The notes under the pieces were generated by a model. The model was not told the DNA's origin. It worked only from the letters and a program-made list of their open reading frames with translations, and did not search any database. A DNA stretch of 43,945 bases from B13-G4 sp030606805 (GTDB taxonomy: Bacteria; Desulfobacterota; Desulfobacteria; Desulfobacterales; ETH-SRB1): NCBI GenBank assembly GCA_030606805.1, contig JAUWFS010000004.1:1-43945 (forward strand). The letters run 5' to 3'. How positions within the stretch are numbered: the stretch's first letter is position 1; every line of letters begins with the position of its first letter. Position numbers and translations under genes: made by a program. Positions 16,701 through 24,500 of this stretch are shown here, piece by piece.

Positions 16701-17336
16701 TCAGAAAAAAAAACAGATAATAGAATTGTAAAACAGTACCAATTTAATAAATGGTCTATGATTGAAGACGCTACATATATAACAAATAAAGATTTGTTAA
16801 AAGTTACATCTAAAACATCATCGCGCTATCAAAAAATTATATCTGATAAAATACTAATCGCCGAAGATGCATTAAGCATCACTGCTACAATTGACTACAA
16901 AAAATATATCCCACAGGGTGGTATTTATTTTGGAGCTTTAATTAACGATACATACGATATAAAAGTTATTTTATCCTTTTTAAATTCCACTGTTTTGTCA
17001 TTTATTTATGAAATACTTTTTGGTGGAATGCATATGGGAGGAGGGTATCTTAGGTATAGAAAAAAATTCTTAGAGCAACTTCCTATATCAAAGAGCATCA
17101 AATCTGAGCAAAAACTTATTAGATTATTTGCCGAAAAAATCCTCAATGCTAAAAAAACGAACCACACATCCGACACAACCACTTTCGAAGCCGAAATCGA
17201 CGCTCGTGTCGCCCATCTATACAACCTAACCGAAGAAGAATACTCGCTGATTCTAAAAGAAACAAACTGCCCTGACCCGTTCCGTGTGGCTGCGCTGAAT
17301 GTTTACCGAGATATTGCCAGAGGAAAAATAAAATGA
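13767..17336 (+). CDS. Eco57I-like adenine-specific DNA methyltransferase (defence operon gene 2)
   Basis: The 1189-residue protein has an N-terminal alpha-rich region, then GSFYTP (486-491), the SAM-binding motif I DPACGSGAFP (559-568) and the catalytic motif IV NPPY (797-800) in DIVIGNPPYVRVDDIP. A specificity region runs from about 830 to 1128. This is the gamma-class N6-adenine layout of Eco57I, PglX and DrmMI. An ExK triplet (E116-L-K118, in FFAIELK) could be a degenerate nuclease motif but is weak evidence. The ATG follows the helicase stop by 3 nt, and the gene overlaps the next by 4 nt. The specificity region (16250-17150) is much richer in A+T than the rest. Its role is host-site methylation that marks self DNA, with the helicase attacking unmarked DNA (inference). 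Confidence 0.85.
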   Translation: MKMKLRQKIQNAINDFKNPDLFKTSINLFKTLGYNTYRRSRLDNPTFDGFYNDFIDGNDNIPDVDKFKEKALTSDWLSIEMLFQLTESEMSSRDSLFDTGRVDNTIIEAYLFFAIELKETDYSRTKLADITRYLNRMFPMPVMVLFKYGGYLTLSVIKRRLHKRDESRDVLKKVTLIKDIKIEDPHRAHIEILFDLSLEELRKKYAVTNFVELHNAWQKTLDSSELNNKFYKELANWYFWAVQNVEFPDDDEKNAEIRNASSVIRLLTRLIFVWFIKEKSLVPGELFDKSKLDDILNYKDKNESSFYKAVLQNLFFATLNQEQSKRAFRRNGQNYNVTNLYRHKKLFKIDEIKILEFFQNIPFLNGGLFECLDKPHPTKKGSHGGDVIIRIDGFSDRDDNVLKIPDFLFFAEEREIDLNEIFGTKNKKYKVKGLINLLNKYKFTIAENTPIEEEIALDPELLGKVFENLLASYNPETKTTARKQTGSFYTPREIVDYMVDESLKASLSNLVSKKIDKVSEEDIQTGLEILFAYTEKEHAFTDTEVSKVIEAVSELKILDPACGSGAFPMGILHKLVFILSKLDEHNERWRELQKQRALKETEAAYNLGSKDERHQRLAEIEKAFDFNTSDYGRKLFLIENSIYGVDIQPIAVQIAKLRFFISLIVDQNINKTKENLGVLPLPNLETKFVAANTLIGVDKPDQGSFADLKTKDLENELLIIRHKHFNAKTQKTKRKYRDEDKRIRLEISQVLKKSGWPSDTAEMLATWDPYDQNQFARFFDMDWMFGIKDGFDIVIGNPPYVRVDDIPKSLKPLYKSSYNTSVGKYDLYYLFFECGINYLSQKGILAYITPNKFCAANSGIALRNLIFNKFDNGEILSTSRLKVFEKVSNYPVISIFRTMSNKNIFLIRQALSINELFTPTKNSYELNKHILSVLPKKIIPINVSQKKIDLSVSLLSKFNVLGNYLSISEGLRIPKSYESEKKTDNRIVKQYQFNKWSMIEDATYITNKDLLKVTSKTSSRYQKIISDKILIAEDALSITATIDYKKYIPQGGIYFGALINDTYDIKVILSFLNSTVLSFIYEILFGGMHMGGGYLRYRKKFLEQLPISKSIKSEQKLIRLFAEKILNAKKTNHTSDTTTFEAEIDARVAHLYNLTEEEYSLILKETNCPDPFRVAALNVYRDIARGKIK

Positions 17337-18430
17337 AACCAAAACTTTCTTTGTCATCCTTTTGTTTGAAAAATTTCAAAGCTGTTCAGGACAGTAAAAT
17401 AATAAAATTTACTCCCCTGACTGCATTTGTCGGCAACAACGGATCTGGAAAAAGTAGTATTGTTGAGGCAATGGAAACGTTTCAATCAGTCGTGTTAAAT
17501 GGTTTGGATGAAGCCATGATTCCCTGGCATGGATTTGAATATATCTGGAATAAGGCCAAAGAACATAAGATGATCAAAGGTAAGATTTCAAATCCAATGA
17601 CATTTACGTTTCGTGGCGCTACAGAAAATGAAAAAATAAAATTTCATTTGGAAGTTGTAGCTGATTCTACATTCAACAGGATTTATCTCCAGAATTACAA
17701 GACTGCATATAATTCAGGTGAACTAATTGATATGCACAAATACATGTCTAACGGCAACATTACGGATCCAAAACTGAAGGCTTTTGTCAATGGCTGGCAG
17801 TTCTTAAAACTTGATCCTTATTCAATGAGTGAGCCTATGCCGCAAAAACGGTCATACGCTGCCATTAAATTGAACCGGTATGGCTCAAATATTGCTGAAT
17901 ACCTTCAATCGGTTAGGGACCAGGACATTCAGGCATTTAACGGCATTATTGATGCCCTCAAGGTTGTTTTGCCTTTTGCGGAAGACCTGCAACCGGCAAT
18001 TACATCCGAACTTGACCGAAAAGTTTACTTGATGATGTCTGAAGAAAATATTGCGGACAAACTGCCGGGCTGGCTTCTTTCTACCGGCACTCTTCGAATT
18101 CTTGCCCTTTTGGCTGTATTGCGTCATCCAACTCCTTCACCAGTTATTATTATTGAAGAAATCGAAAATGGGCTTGATCCTCGAACCATTCACCTGCTTG
18201 TGGATGAAATCCGGTATTTTGTCGAATCAGGCCGCGGGCAGGTTATTGTTACAACCCACTCCCCTTATCTGCTTGATTTATTAAAGCTGTCCCAGCTTGT
18301 TGTTGTGGAAAGAGATAGTTCCGGTTCGCCTGTATTTACGCGCCCCTCGTCTCAAAAATCGCTGGAAGAATGGTCTGAAAAGTTCTCACCGGGTAAGCTG
18401 TACACCATGGGAAAGCTGAAGCGGAGCTAA
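17333..18430 (+). CDS. AAA15/OLD-like ATPase (defence operon gene 3)
   Basis: The 365-residue protein is an ABC/SMC-type ATPase. It has Walker A GNNGSGKSS (34-42), a middle insertion, the signature LSTGTLR (249-255), Walker B VIIIEEIENGLDPR (271-284) and the switch histidine in VIVTTHSPYLLD (His309). It lacks the C-terminal TOPRIM nuclease of OLD proteins; the next gene encodes a TOPRIM-like partner. The ATG overlaps the methyltransferase stop (ATGA, 4 nt), which implies coupled translation, and its stop is 3 nt before gene 4. Two-gene ATPase plus TOPRIM-like modules are known abortive-infection devices (PARIS is one example). It may sense phage factors or broken DNA. Confidence 0.85.
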   Translation: MKPKLSLSSFCLKNFKAVQDSKIIKFTPLTAFVGNNGSGKSSIVEAMETFQSVVLNGLDEAMIPWHGFEYIWNKAKEHKMIKGKISNPMTFTFRGATENEKIKFHLEVVADSTFNRIYLQNYKTAYNSGELIDMHKYMSNGNITDPKLKAFVNGWQFLKLDPYSMSEPMPQKRSYAAIKLNRYGSNIAEYLQSVRDQDIQAFNGIIDALKVVLPFAEDLQPAITSELDRKVYLMMSEENIADKLPGWLLSTGTLRILALLAVLRHPTPSPVIIIEEIENGLDPRTIHLLVDEIRYFVESGRGQVIVTTHSPYLLDLLKLSQLVVVERDSSGSPVFTRPSSQKSLEEWSEKFSPGKLYTMGKLKRS

Positions 18431-18433
18431 GAT

Positions 18434-19048
18434 ATGAAGATAGGATTTATTTTTGAGTGTGGTCCTGAGGGGCCGGACGTTCAGGTTTGTCGCTATCTGG
18501 TTCAAATGCTTGATCCGGCGATTGAATTTGTTCCAAGCACATTGGATAACAAGAAAAAACTGGTTGAAGATTGCGGGACGGTAGCCAAAGTCTTGTTGGA
18601 TGAGTGTGAAAAAGTCATCATAGTATGGGATCTTTATCCGGCCTGGCGTGAAAGAGGAATGCGACCCTGTCGGCATGAAGACCGTCAAGCCATTTTTCGG
18701 TCTTTGCAAGCTGAAAATGTAGATTTAAGCAAGGTCTTTCTGGTGTGCATTCAGGAAGAGCTGGAAGCATGGCTGCTTGCGGATAATAGAGCGGTAACAG
18801 CCATGCTCAAACCGTTAAAACGTCCACATCCTGTCGGCCGCATTTCAAAATATTCAAACCCAGATAGAATCAAAAATCCCAAAACAACACTTACCAGAAT
18901 TTTCAACCACGAACTTGGGGACGGTCGCCGATATGTGGATTATCAGCATGCAATTTTGATTGCCAGGAAAATTTCCAATTTTAATAGAATCAGGCGTTCG
19001 GACTCCTTCAAAAGATTCGCTTTCAAAACTGCAGGACTGGTATTGTGA
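18434..19048 (+). CDS. DUF4276 TOPRIM-like protein (defence operon gene 4)
   Basis: The 204-residue protein opens MKIGFIFECGPEGPDVQVC with Glu8 and Glu12. It continues with VIIVWDLYPAWRERG (Asp66) and VCIQEELEAWLLAD (Glu108, Glu109, Glu111, Asp117). That acidic spacing resembles TOPRIM folds and matches what I know as DUF4276. Such proteins are commonly encoded directly after an AAA ATPase, as here with a 3-nt gap, and are probably the effector of the pair. Nuclease activity is inferred, not shown. It is the last gene of the operon; a repeat-filled spacer follows. Confidence 0.75.
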   Translation: MKIGFIFECGPEGPDVQVCRYLVQMLDPAIEFVPSTLDNKKKLVEDCGTVAKVLLDECEKVIIVWDLYPAWRERGMRPCRHEDRQAIFRSLQAENVDLSKVFLVCIQEELEAWLLADNRAVTAMLKPLKRPHPVGRISKYSNPDRIKNPKTTLTRIFNHELGDGRRYVDYQHAILIARKISNFNRIRRSDSFKRFAFKTAGLVL

Positions 19049-19147
19049 GCTTTGAAGAAAATAATAAAAAAAATTTAAAAAACAAAAGCATTTCCATAAA
19101 GAAATACAGTAACACTTATGAATTCAGCCTGTTATCTTTTTAAATAA

Positions 19148-19300
19148 AGCTATTAGCCATTAGCGGTTAGCTCTTAGCTAAAGGCTAACTGCTAAAAAAC
19201 AAAGCTAAAGGCTAATTGCTAAAAGCTAACTACTAAAAATCTTCGATTTGAGAATAGCATCCAACTGACTATAATTTCAGGTGTTTTGAGTTTTCGTCCA
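19148..19300. repeat. GCTAA-type intergenic element, inverted copy of 129-290
   Basis: Tandem degenerate GCTAAnGGCTAA units (19150-19235) are followed by the body 19221-19298, the reverse complement of 153-230. It follows the defence operon and precedes truA by only 17 nt, so truA's promoter must lie in or before it. Confidence 0.65.
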
Positions 19301-19314
19301 GACACTAATTAACT

Positions 19315-20055
19315 ATGCCTAAAAACTTTAAATTAATAATAGAATATGACGGCTGCTCCTATCATGGCTGGCAGAGGCAGAAAAATCTGCGTACAATTCA
19401 GGGAGAAATTGAAAAAGCTTTGATGAGAATGACAGGGAATAAAATTAGCCTGACAGGCTCTGGCAGAACTGACGCAGGAGTCCACGCTTTTGGTCAAGTA
19501 GCCGGTTTTCATTGCGATACAAATCTGTTGCCAAAAGAATTCTATAGAGGGTTAAACAGCCTCCTGCCGGATGATATTGTAATAAAGGAATGCAAGGAGG
19601 TTGATGAAAAATTCCATGCCCGATATGATGTAAAAAACAAAACTTACAGCTACAAAATTTTAAATTGCTATACACCTGCCGCTATTGGCAGGCAGTATGC
19701 ATGGTTCATACGCAAAAAGCTTGATCTTAATGCGATGGAATCCGCTGTATCACACATTATAGGCGCACATGATTTTAAGGCATTTGAAGGAACGGGAAGC
19801 CCAAGGTCACATACAATAAGAAATATTATTGATGCAAAAATTAAGGAAAAAAATAATCAATATCTTTACATTGAAATAAAAGCGGATGGTTTTTTAAAGT
19901 ATATGGTGCGCAATATTGTTGGTACTCTTGCAGATGTTGGGCTTCACAAAATCACACCTGACGAGTTCAAGCAAATACTTCTTTCCATGGACCGCAATAA
20001 AGCCGGAGCCACAGCCCCTCCGCACGGTCTGTTTTTAATGCACGTTAAATATTAA
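19315..20055 (+). CDS. truA: tRNA pseudouridine(38-40) synthase
   Basis: The 246-residue protein begins with the family opening LIIEYDGCSYHGWQRQ and carries the catalytic motif GSGRTDAGVHA with Asp53. The C-terminal FLKYMVRNIVGTL is typical of TruA. It converts uridines 38-40 in the anticodon arm of tRNAs. The length is normal. It converges on the CLC gene, which ends 15 nt away on the opposite strand. No strong ribosome site precedes the ATG. Confidence 0.92.
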   Translation: MPKNFKLIIEYDGCSYHGWQRQKNLRTIQGEIEKALMRMTGNKISLTGSGRTDAGVHAFGQVAGFHCDTNLLPKEFYRGLNSLLPDDIVIKECKEVDEKFHARYDVKNKTYSYKILNCYTPAAIGRQYAWFIRKKLDLNAMESAVSHIIGAHDFKAFEGTGSPRSHTIRNIIDAKIKEKNNQYLYIEIKADGFLKYMVRNIVGTLADVGLHKITPDEFKQILLSMDRNKAGATAPPHGLFLMHVKY

Positions 20056-20069
20056 GTAAGCGTTCACGG

Positions 20070-21902
20070 CTACCTATTTTTTTCCGCCCCATTCTTTTTC
20101 TTCTGTACCTGCTGATTGTAAAAAGAAATTACTTCTCTCCTGTTCAGCATTCCGACAAGAATACTATGGTCATCATCTTTAACTACAGGAAGGCTGTCTA
20201 TATTTTTTATGGTAAACTTTCTAAGTACGGAGTTAAGATCTTCTGAGGCTGTAGTTACAATTATATCAGGTGTAGCAATATCCTGCATTACAACAAGTTG
20301 TTCGATCTCCTGCGAAAAGAGCACCTCCCTGATATCAGTACTGGAAAACATTCCGACAAGTCTTTCATTTTGGTCCATAACAGGGAAATAATGCTGCTTT
20401 GTTTTTGAAAAAAACTCCTTAAAATCCAAAAAAGGCATGTCCTGAGGGATCAGGGTTACATTTTTCACGAGGTGCATTAAATCCTTCACCTTAATTGTTT
20501 GCAAAATATCTACAAAAAAATCTCCTGCATGTGCCGGAGAATCTATCTTGCTTTTTACCTGCTTTTTATAAATAGTCCATTTCTGAGCTGCAAGGTAAGA
20601 CACAGAGCAAACAAGAAGACTCGGCAAAAGCAGATGATAAGAATTGGTCATCTCACTTACAAATATAATGGTTGAAATAGGAGTATTTGAAACAGCCGTA
20701 AAAAAACCGGCCATACCTACAATTACAAAGGCTCCTGGCTGAGTTACAACCCCCGGTATAATTTGATTGAAAACTTTTCCAACCACACCGCCTACTGCTC
20801 CACCGATTACAATCGAAGGCCCGAAAACCCCCCCACTCCCTCCCGAACCAATAGAAAATGATGTTGTTAAAATTTTGCCGACTGCAAGAAAGAGCAAAAA
20901 AGGTATCGTCAGCTCATTACAAATCGCTTTCTGAGCAAAACCATATCCAAAAGCCAGAGTTTGAGGCAAAAAGAAACCTATTATGCCCGTACAGAGTCCA
21001 CCGATAGCCGGCTTTATGTGATTTGGAATATTTAATGATTTAAAAAATCTGGTTACACTGTAAAATGATTTAATATAAAAAACACCTACACTTACAAGAA
21101 TCAAAGCAAGAACGATATAAGGTCCTAATTCCAGCGGATTGCGGAATTTAAAATCCGGCGACTCAAACAGAGACCCCCAGCCAAAAACCAGGCAAAACAC
21201 GCAATAGGCAACGACGGAAGAAATCCCCGCAGGTATAATAACTTCCGACTCAAATTCAGGATCTCTGTATAGGACTTCGGCAGCAAAAAGTGCTCCTGCC
21301 AGAGGAGCCCTGAAAATACTTCCTACACCGGCACCCACGCCGGCAGCCATCATTATCCTGCGCTCTCTGTCGGAAAGCTTTAACTTTGTCGCAAGAAATG
21401 AACCAAATCCCGCCCCAATTTGAGCTATAGGACCCTCCCTGCCTCCTGAACCTCCTGTTGTAAGAGTGATGGCCGAAGCTATGGTTTTTATAATTGGAAC
21501 CCTGCCTCGCATAAAGCCGCCTTTTCTATGATATGAATCAATGGCGGCATCTGTTCCATGTCCTTCTGCTTCCGGTGCAAATGAATATACAAGCCAGCCG
21601 CTCAGAATTCCTCCAAAAGCAGGAAGAAAAAGCAGAATCCATCTATTAAAAGGTGTCGTTGTTGGTGAAAGAGGATTATGCTCACCGACAGGAAACGGAG
21701 GTCTATAACCAGCTATAAAATCCATAAAGTAATGAATTCCAAGCTGGCATAGATAATGAAAAGCAACTGAGCCGAGACCGGCAATAACGCCAATTGCTAT
21801 AAAATAAAGAGTCCACTTGCCGGCAAGAGCTATATTGACAGATCTTTCTCTGCCGGTAACGGACTGTAAGATTTTCTTAAATTGATTAATAAATACAGCC
21901 AT
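20070..21902 (-). CDS. clcA: CLC-type chloride channel/transporter with C-terminal CBS pair
   Basis: The 610-residue protein has about ten to twelve membrane helices and the CLC signatures GSGGREGPIAQIG with gating Glu156, and GGSGGVFGPSIVIGG for the anion path. The GSGIP stretch of E. coli ClcA is replaced by AEGHGTD. A CBS pair occupies roughly residues 470-600 (VKDLMHLVKNVTLIPQDM; LVVMQDIATPDIIVT), the usual nucleotide-sensing tail of the longer CLC proteins. It moves chloride or a related anion across the inner membrane; channel or H+/Cl- exchanger cannot be told from sequence. It ends 15 nt from truA and starts 17 nt from the end of the aminotransferase upstream, so the two minus-strand genes may be cotranscribed. 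Confidence 0.9.
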   Translation of the reverse strand: MAVFINQFKKILQSVTGRERSVNIALAGKWTLYFIAIGVIAGLGSVAFHYLCQLGIHYFMDFIAGYRPPFPVGEHNPLSPTTTPFNRWILLFLPAFGGILSGWLVYSFAPEAEGHGTDAAIDSYHRKGGFMRGRVPIIKTIASAITLTTGGSGGREGPIAQIGAGFGSFLATKLKLSDRERRIMMAAGVGAGVGSIFRAPLAGALFAAEVLYRDPEFESEVIIPAGISSVVAYCVFCLVFGWGSLFESPDFKFRNPLELGPYIVLALILVSVGVFYIKSFYSVTRFFKSLNIPNHIKPAIGGLCTGIIGFFLPQTLAFGYGFAQKAICNELTIPFLLFLAVGKILTTSFSIGSGGSGGVFGPSIVIGGAVGGVVGKVFNQIIPGVVTQPGAFVIVGMAGFFTAVSNTPISTIIFVSEMTNSYHLLLPSLLVCSVSYLAAQKWTIYKKQVKSKIDSPAHAGDFFVDILQTIKVKDLMHLVKNVTLIPQDMPFLDFKEFFSKTKQHYFPVMDQNERLVGMFSSTDIREVLFSQEIEQLVVMQDIATPDIIVTTASEDLNSVLRKFTIKNIDSLPVVKDDDHSILVGMLNRREVISFYNQQVQKKKNGAEKNR

Positions 21903-21918
21903 TTTGTGACAGGGTTCC

Positions 21919-23241
21919 CTAATCCCCGACCCCTGCCCTTAAATCTTCAATCCCTTTTAATATGATATCGAACAACTCAGGGATATCGTCCTCTTCCAGG
22001 CATGAAAAGGCTATTCTTAAATTGGATTCTCCCATGGAAATAAGCCCGACTCCGTATTTTTCCAGAAGATGAAGCCTGAGTTTTTCAGCATCAACCCGCT
22101 TTAGTCTGATACACATAAAGTACCCTGAATTAAAGGGATAAACATCCCAGGCGTCTTTGTATCTGGAATCCAAAAGAACTTCTTTAACTCGTACTGCTCT
22201 ATTTTTAAGTATTTCGAACTTCTCTGTCTTCTCTTCAGGATATTTTACATGCTGCATAGACTTTAATATTATAGACTGGCCTAGATGTGATGCATTGGAT
22301 ATGGAGCCTCTTACACCTCCGGCGGTTTTTCTTTCAAGAGCGTCATAAATATTTGCGGGATCATCTTCGGTTTGACATCCGTACGTAATAAAACCTACTC
22401 TCAAGCCCCACACGAAGTTCTCTTTTGTTGCGCCATCAAGCTTTACAGCAAGAAGCCTGGGGTGCAGCCCATTAAGACGTGCAAATATAGATTCTTTTAA
22501 TATCCCTTCTTCGTAAAAAAGTCCGAAATAAGCATCATCAGACACAGCGATTATGTTTGTTCCCCCTTCTGCTACATCAATAAGAGTTTTAACTATGCTG
22601 TCTGCCTCTTTCTCGGTAAGAGTATATCCGGTAGGGTTGTGCGGAAAATTAAGCAAAACGATGATCTTTTCATGTTTTTTTGCCTCATCCCTTACCTTTT
22701 CCTCAAAGGCCTTAAGGTTGTATCCCCCTTTTTCTGAAAAAATAGGATATTTGCTGATTCTTGCCATTTTTCTAACATTTAAAATAAGGTTATAGTTTCC
22801 CCACATCATGTCGGGTAATATTATAACGTCACCCGGATTCACCCAGACATCTGCAAATACACTGATGGCATGAGTAATACCGCATGTAACCACAGGCATA
22901 CTTATGGATTTGCCGGATAGAGAAGGGTTTTTTTCAAATTGAGATTTCTGCCATATCTTTCTTAAGGCTGGAACACCAAATGATGGAGCATAAGTTAATG
23001 ACTCTCTGGGACGAATTTCCTTTATCGACGATACAACCGAATTAAAATGCATGGTTCTACCCTGCTCTTTAGCTATACCGATTGTTGCGTTAATCTTATA
23101 GGCTTTTTCCTTTGCCTCTGCGCTCTGGCTCAAGATGCCTTTTGGAAAAAAAAGATTTTTACCAATTTTAGACAGCATTCCCATTACATAGGGATTCCCT
23201 TTATCGATAATATTATTAAGCTGTATCGCAATAGGATTCAT
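21919..23241 (-). CDS. PLP-dependent class I/II aminotransferase
   Basis: I start at the ATG at 23241 because GGAGG lies 8 nt upstream; the longer frame begins at a TTG. The 440-residue protein has fold-type I residues: the NFPHNPTGYTL segment (Asn202), SDDAYFG (Asp235, Tyr238) and the Schiff-base Lys273 in LDGATKENFVWGLRVGF. It looks like an aspartate-type aminotransferase of the class that also includes LL-diaminopimelate aminotransferase, but the substrate cannot be read off. No pathway neighbours are adjacent. It lies 17 nt upstream of the CLC gene. Confidence 0.8.
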   Translation of the reverse strand: MNPIAIQLNNIIDKGNPYVMGMLSKIGKNLFFPKGILSQSAEAKEKAYKINATIGIAKEQGRTMHFNSVVSSIKEIRPRESLTYAPSFGVPALRKIWQKSQFEKNPSLSGKSISMPVVTCGITHAISVFADVWVNPGDVIILPDMMWGNYNLILNVRKMARISKYPIFSEKGGYNLKAFEEKVRDEAKKHEKIIVLLNFPHNPTGYTLTEKEADSIVKTLIDVAEGGTNIIAVSDDAYFGLFYEEGILKESIFARLNGLHPRLLAVKLDGATKENFVWGLRVGFITYGCQTEDDPANIYDALERKTAGGVRGSISNASHLGQSIILKSMQHVKYPEEKTEKFEILKNRAVRVKEVLLDSRYKDAWDVYPFNSGYFMCIRLKRVDAEKLRLHLLEKYGVGLISMGESNLRIAFSCLEEDDIPELFDIILKGIEDLRAGVGD

Positions 23242-23304
23242 AAACAAAACCTCCGAAAAACGTAACGCTTTAGCTTTATGAAAGATCTAAATTTGAGACA
23301 AATA

Positions 23305-23625
23305 AACTGTTAAGTGCCTAAAGTTAAGGTGTCGCTTCGCTCCATCAATTCATACCTGCCCGCCATCACGAGCCGTACTCAATGCTCTTCGTCCTTTTGT
23401 TGGCTCGCTCAGGCGAGGCGGGCGGGTAAAATTAACAAAATTCCAAAATTTTAGGCACTTTAGTCACTTCATACTTCATTAGCGTAGATTATTTTTTTGC
23501 CAGGGTTTCAAGTAAGCTAATTTGCCTGGTAAAAGTTAAAATTAGCAGCGCCGGGGGCGCATTCCTTAACTTTAGGCATTTTAGGCACTTTAGCTCACTT
23601 TAGGCACTCTTGAATAATTACTGTA
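23305..23625. repeat. Intergenic repeat cluster: CCTAAAG arms plus a CCTGCCCGCC palindrome
   Basis: AAGTGCCTAAAGTT-type units near 23310 face TTTAGGCACTTTAG-type units at 23452-23610. Between them ACCTGCCCGCC (about 23350) faces GGCGGGCGGGT (about 23418-23428). It is the same family as 7257-7470. No gene is seen in 23248-23812. Confidence 0.6.
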
Positions 23626-23755
23626 ACGGTAAAACGAGTACTACCATTAGATGTAGTAGTTTAAACCGATTAATCAATAAGAGTGATTCTTACAGGTTAG
23701 ATGGGAAAAATGTCAAGGGAAAAGAGCTTTAAAAAAGGATGATTTAAAATGAATA

Positions 23756-23791
23756 AACCCCGCTCAATTTAGCTTGAATTAAGCGGGGGTT
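23756..23791 (-). terminator. Hairpin terminator of the PxxKW gene
   Basis: AACCCCGCT (23756-23764) pairs with AGCGGGGGTT (23782-23791) around an AT-rich loop. On the minus strand the stem is followed by TTTATTCATTTTAAAT. It lies 22 nt past the stop of the gene at 23813-24133. Confidence 0.6.
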
Positions 23792-23812
23792 ATCTGTAGA
23801 TAGAAAGCAACA

Positions 23813-24133
23813 TTATCTGTTGCTTCTCTTGGATGCCTTTAATGGATTAAGCTTTGCTTTTTTACCATTTGATGCTGCGGAAACATGAGAAGCAAAGTTA
23901 CAGTCCCCATTTTTCCATTTTAAAGATGGATCCGGATATACAGTACAGTACCAACCGGATGAAAATTCAGCACTGCGGTTACATCCTTTACATTTCTCAT
24001 CGATCTCATGGCAAATCCCGCTATTATAATTACATCCCTTTGCAGTCATAAATGGGCAATTCACACCTTCTCTAACAGTTGAACAAACCAATTCAACCAC
24101 CTCCTTTTTTACCTTGAACCTTATAAAATCCAA
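23813..24133 (-). CDS. PxxKW-type cysteine-rich small protein
   Basis: The 106-residue protein appears to start at a TTG (24133), with GAGG about 8 nt upstream. It has ten cysteines, arranged as CSTVREGVNC, KGCNYNSGICHEI, EKCKGCNRS, WYC and DCNF. The PDPSLKWKNGDCNF segment contains the PxxKW signature. The C-terminal LNPLKASKRS tail is basic. This matches what I recall as the PxxKW cysteine-rich family of Desulfobacterota. Function unknown; the CxxC spacing suggests metal or Fe-S binding. It stands alone with its own terminator. Confidence 0.75.
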   Translation of the reverse strand: MDFIRFKVKKEVVELVCSTVREGVNCPFMTAKGCNYNSGICHEIDEKCKGCNRSAEFSSGWYCTVYPDPSLKWKNGDCNFASHVSAASNGKKAKLNPLKASKRSNR

Positions 24134-24500
24134 AAAAAAGCCTCAGAAACATTAAGTCTCCCCGGCTTTCAAAAAATACTCTTCAGAAAAGCAGGCGAAA
24201 TATATAATCAACTAAAAATTGATTGTCAACTAAAAATTGATAGCTTCTTGTTGGGGTGGTAAACAAAAAAAGAGCGCTTGATTTTTAATCGAAAAATTGA
24301 GAACTTAGCTTAAAGCTTTTAATTAAGGGTAACAGTTCGGCCTTTTTTAAAAAATGGCAAAAGTTAACCGCGGAACAACACAGAGTTTCACTGAAAATTG
24401 CAAACAGAGACGTTCGCGATGATGAGAAGAGTATTTTGATAATTCAGTGTAATTCCGTGAAAATCCGTGGTGAACTATTACAAATAAGGAAATAATATAT
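24134..24500. other. Spacer upstream of kdsD with short direct and inverted repeats
   Basis: AACTAAAAATTGAT occurs twice in tandem near 24210-24241. Around 24368-24475 an ACCGCGGAACAACACAGAG-type arm faces an AATTCCGTGAAAATCCGTGG arm, another imperfect inverted intergenic repeat. No gene is seen. Confidence 0.5.
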
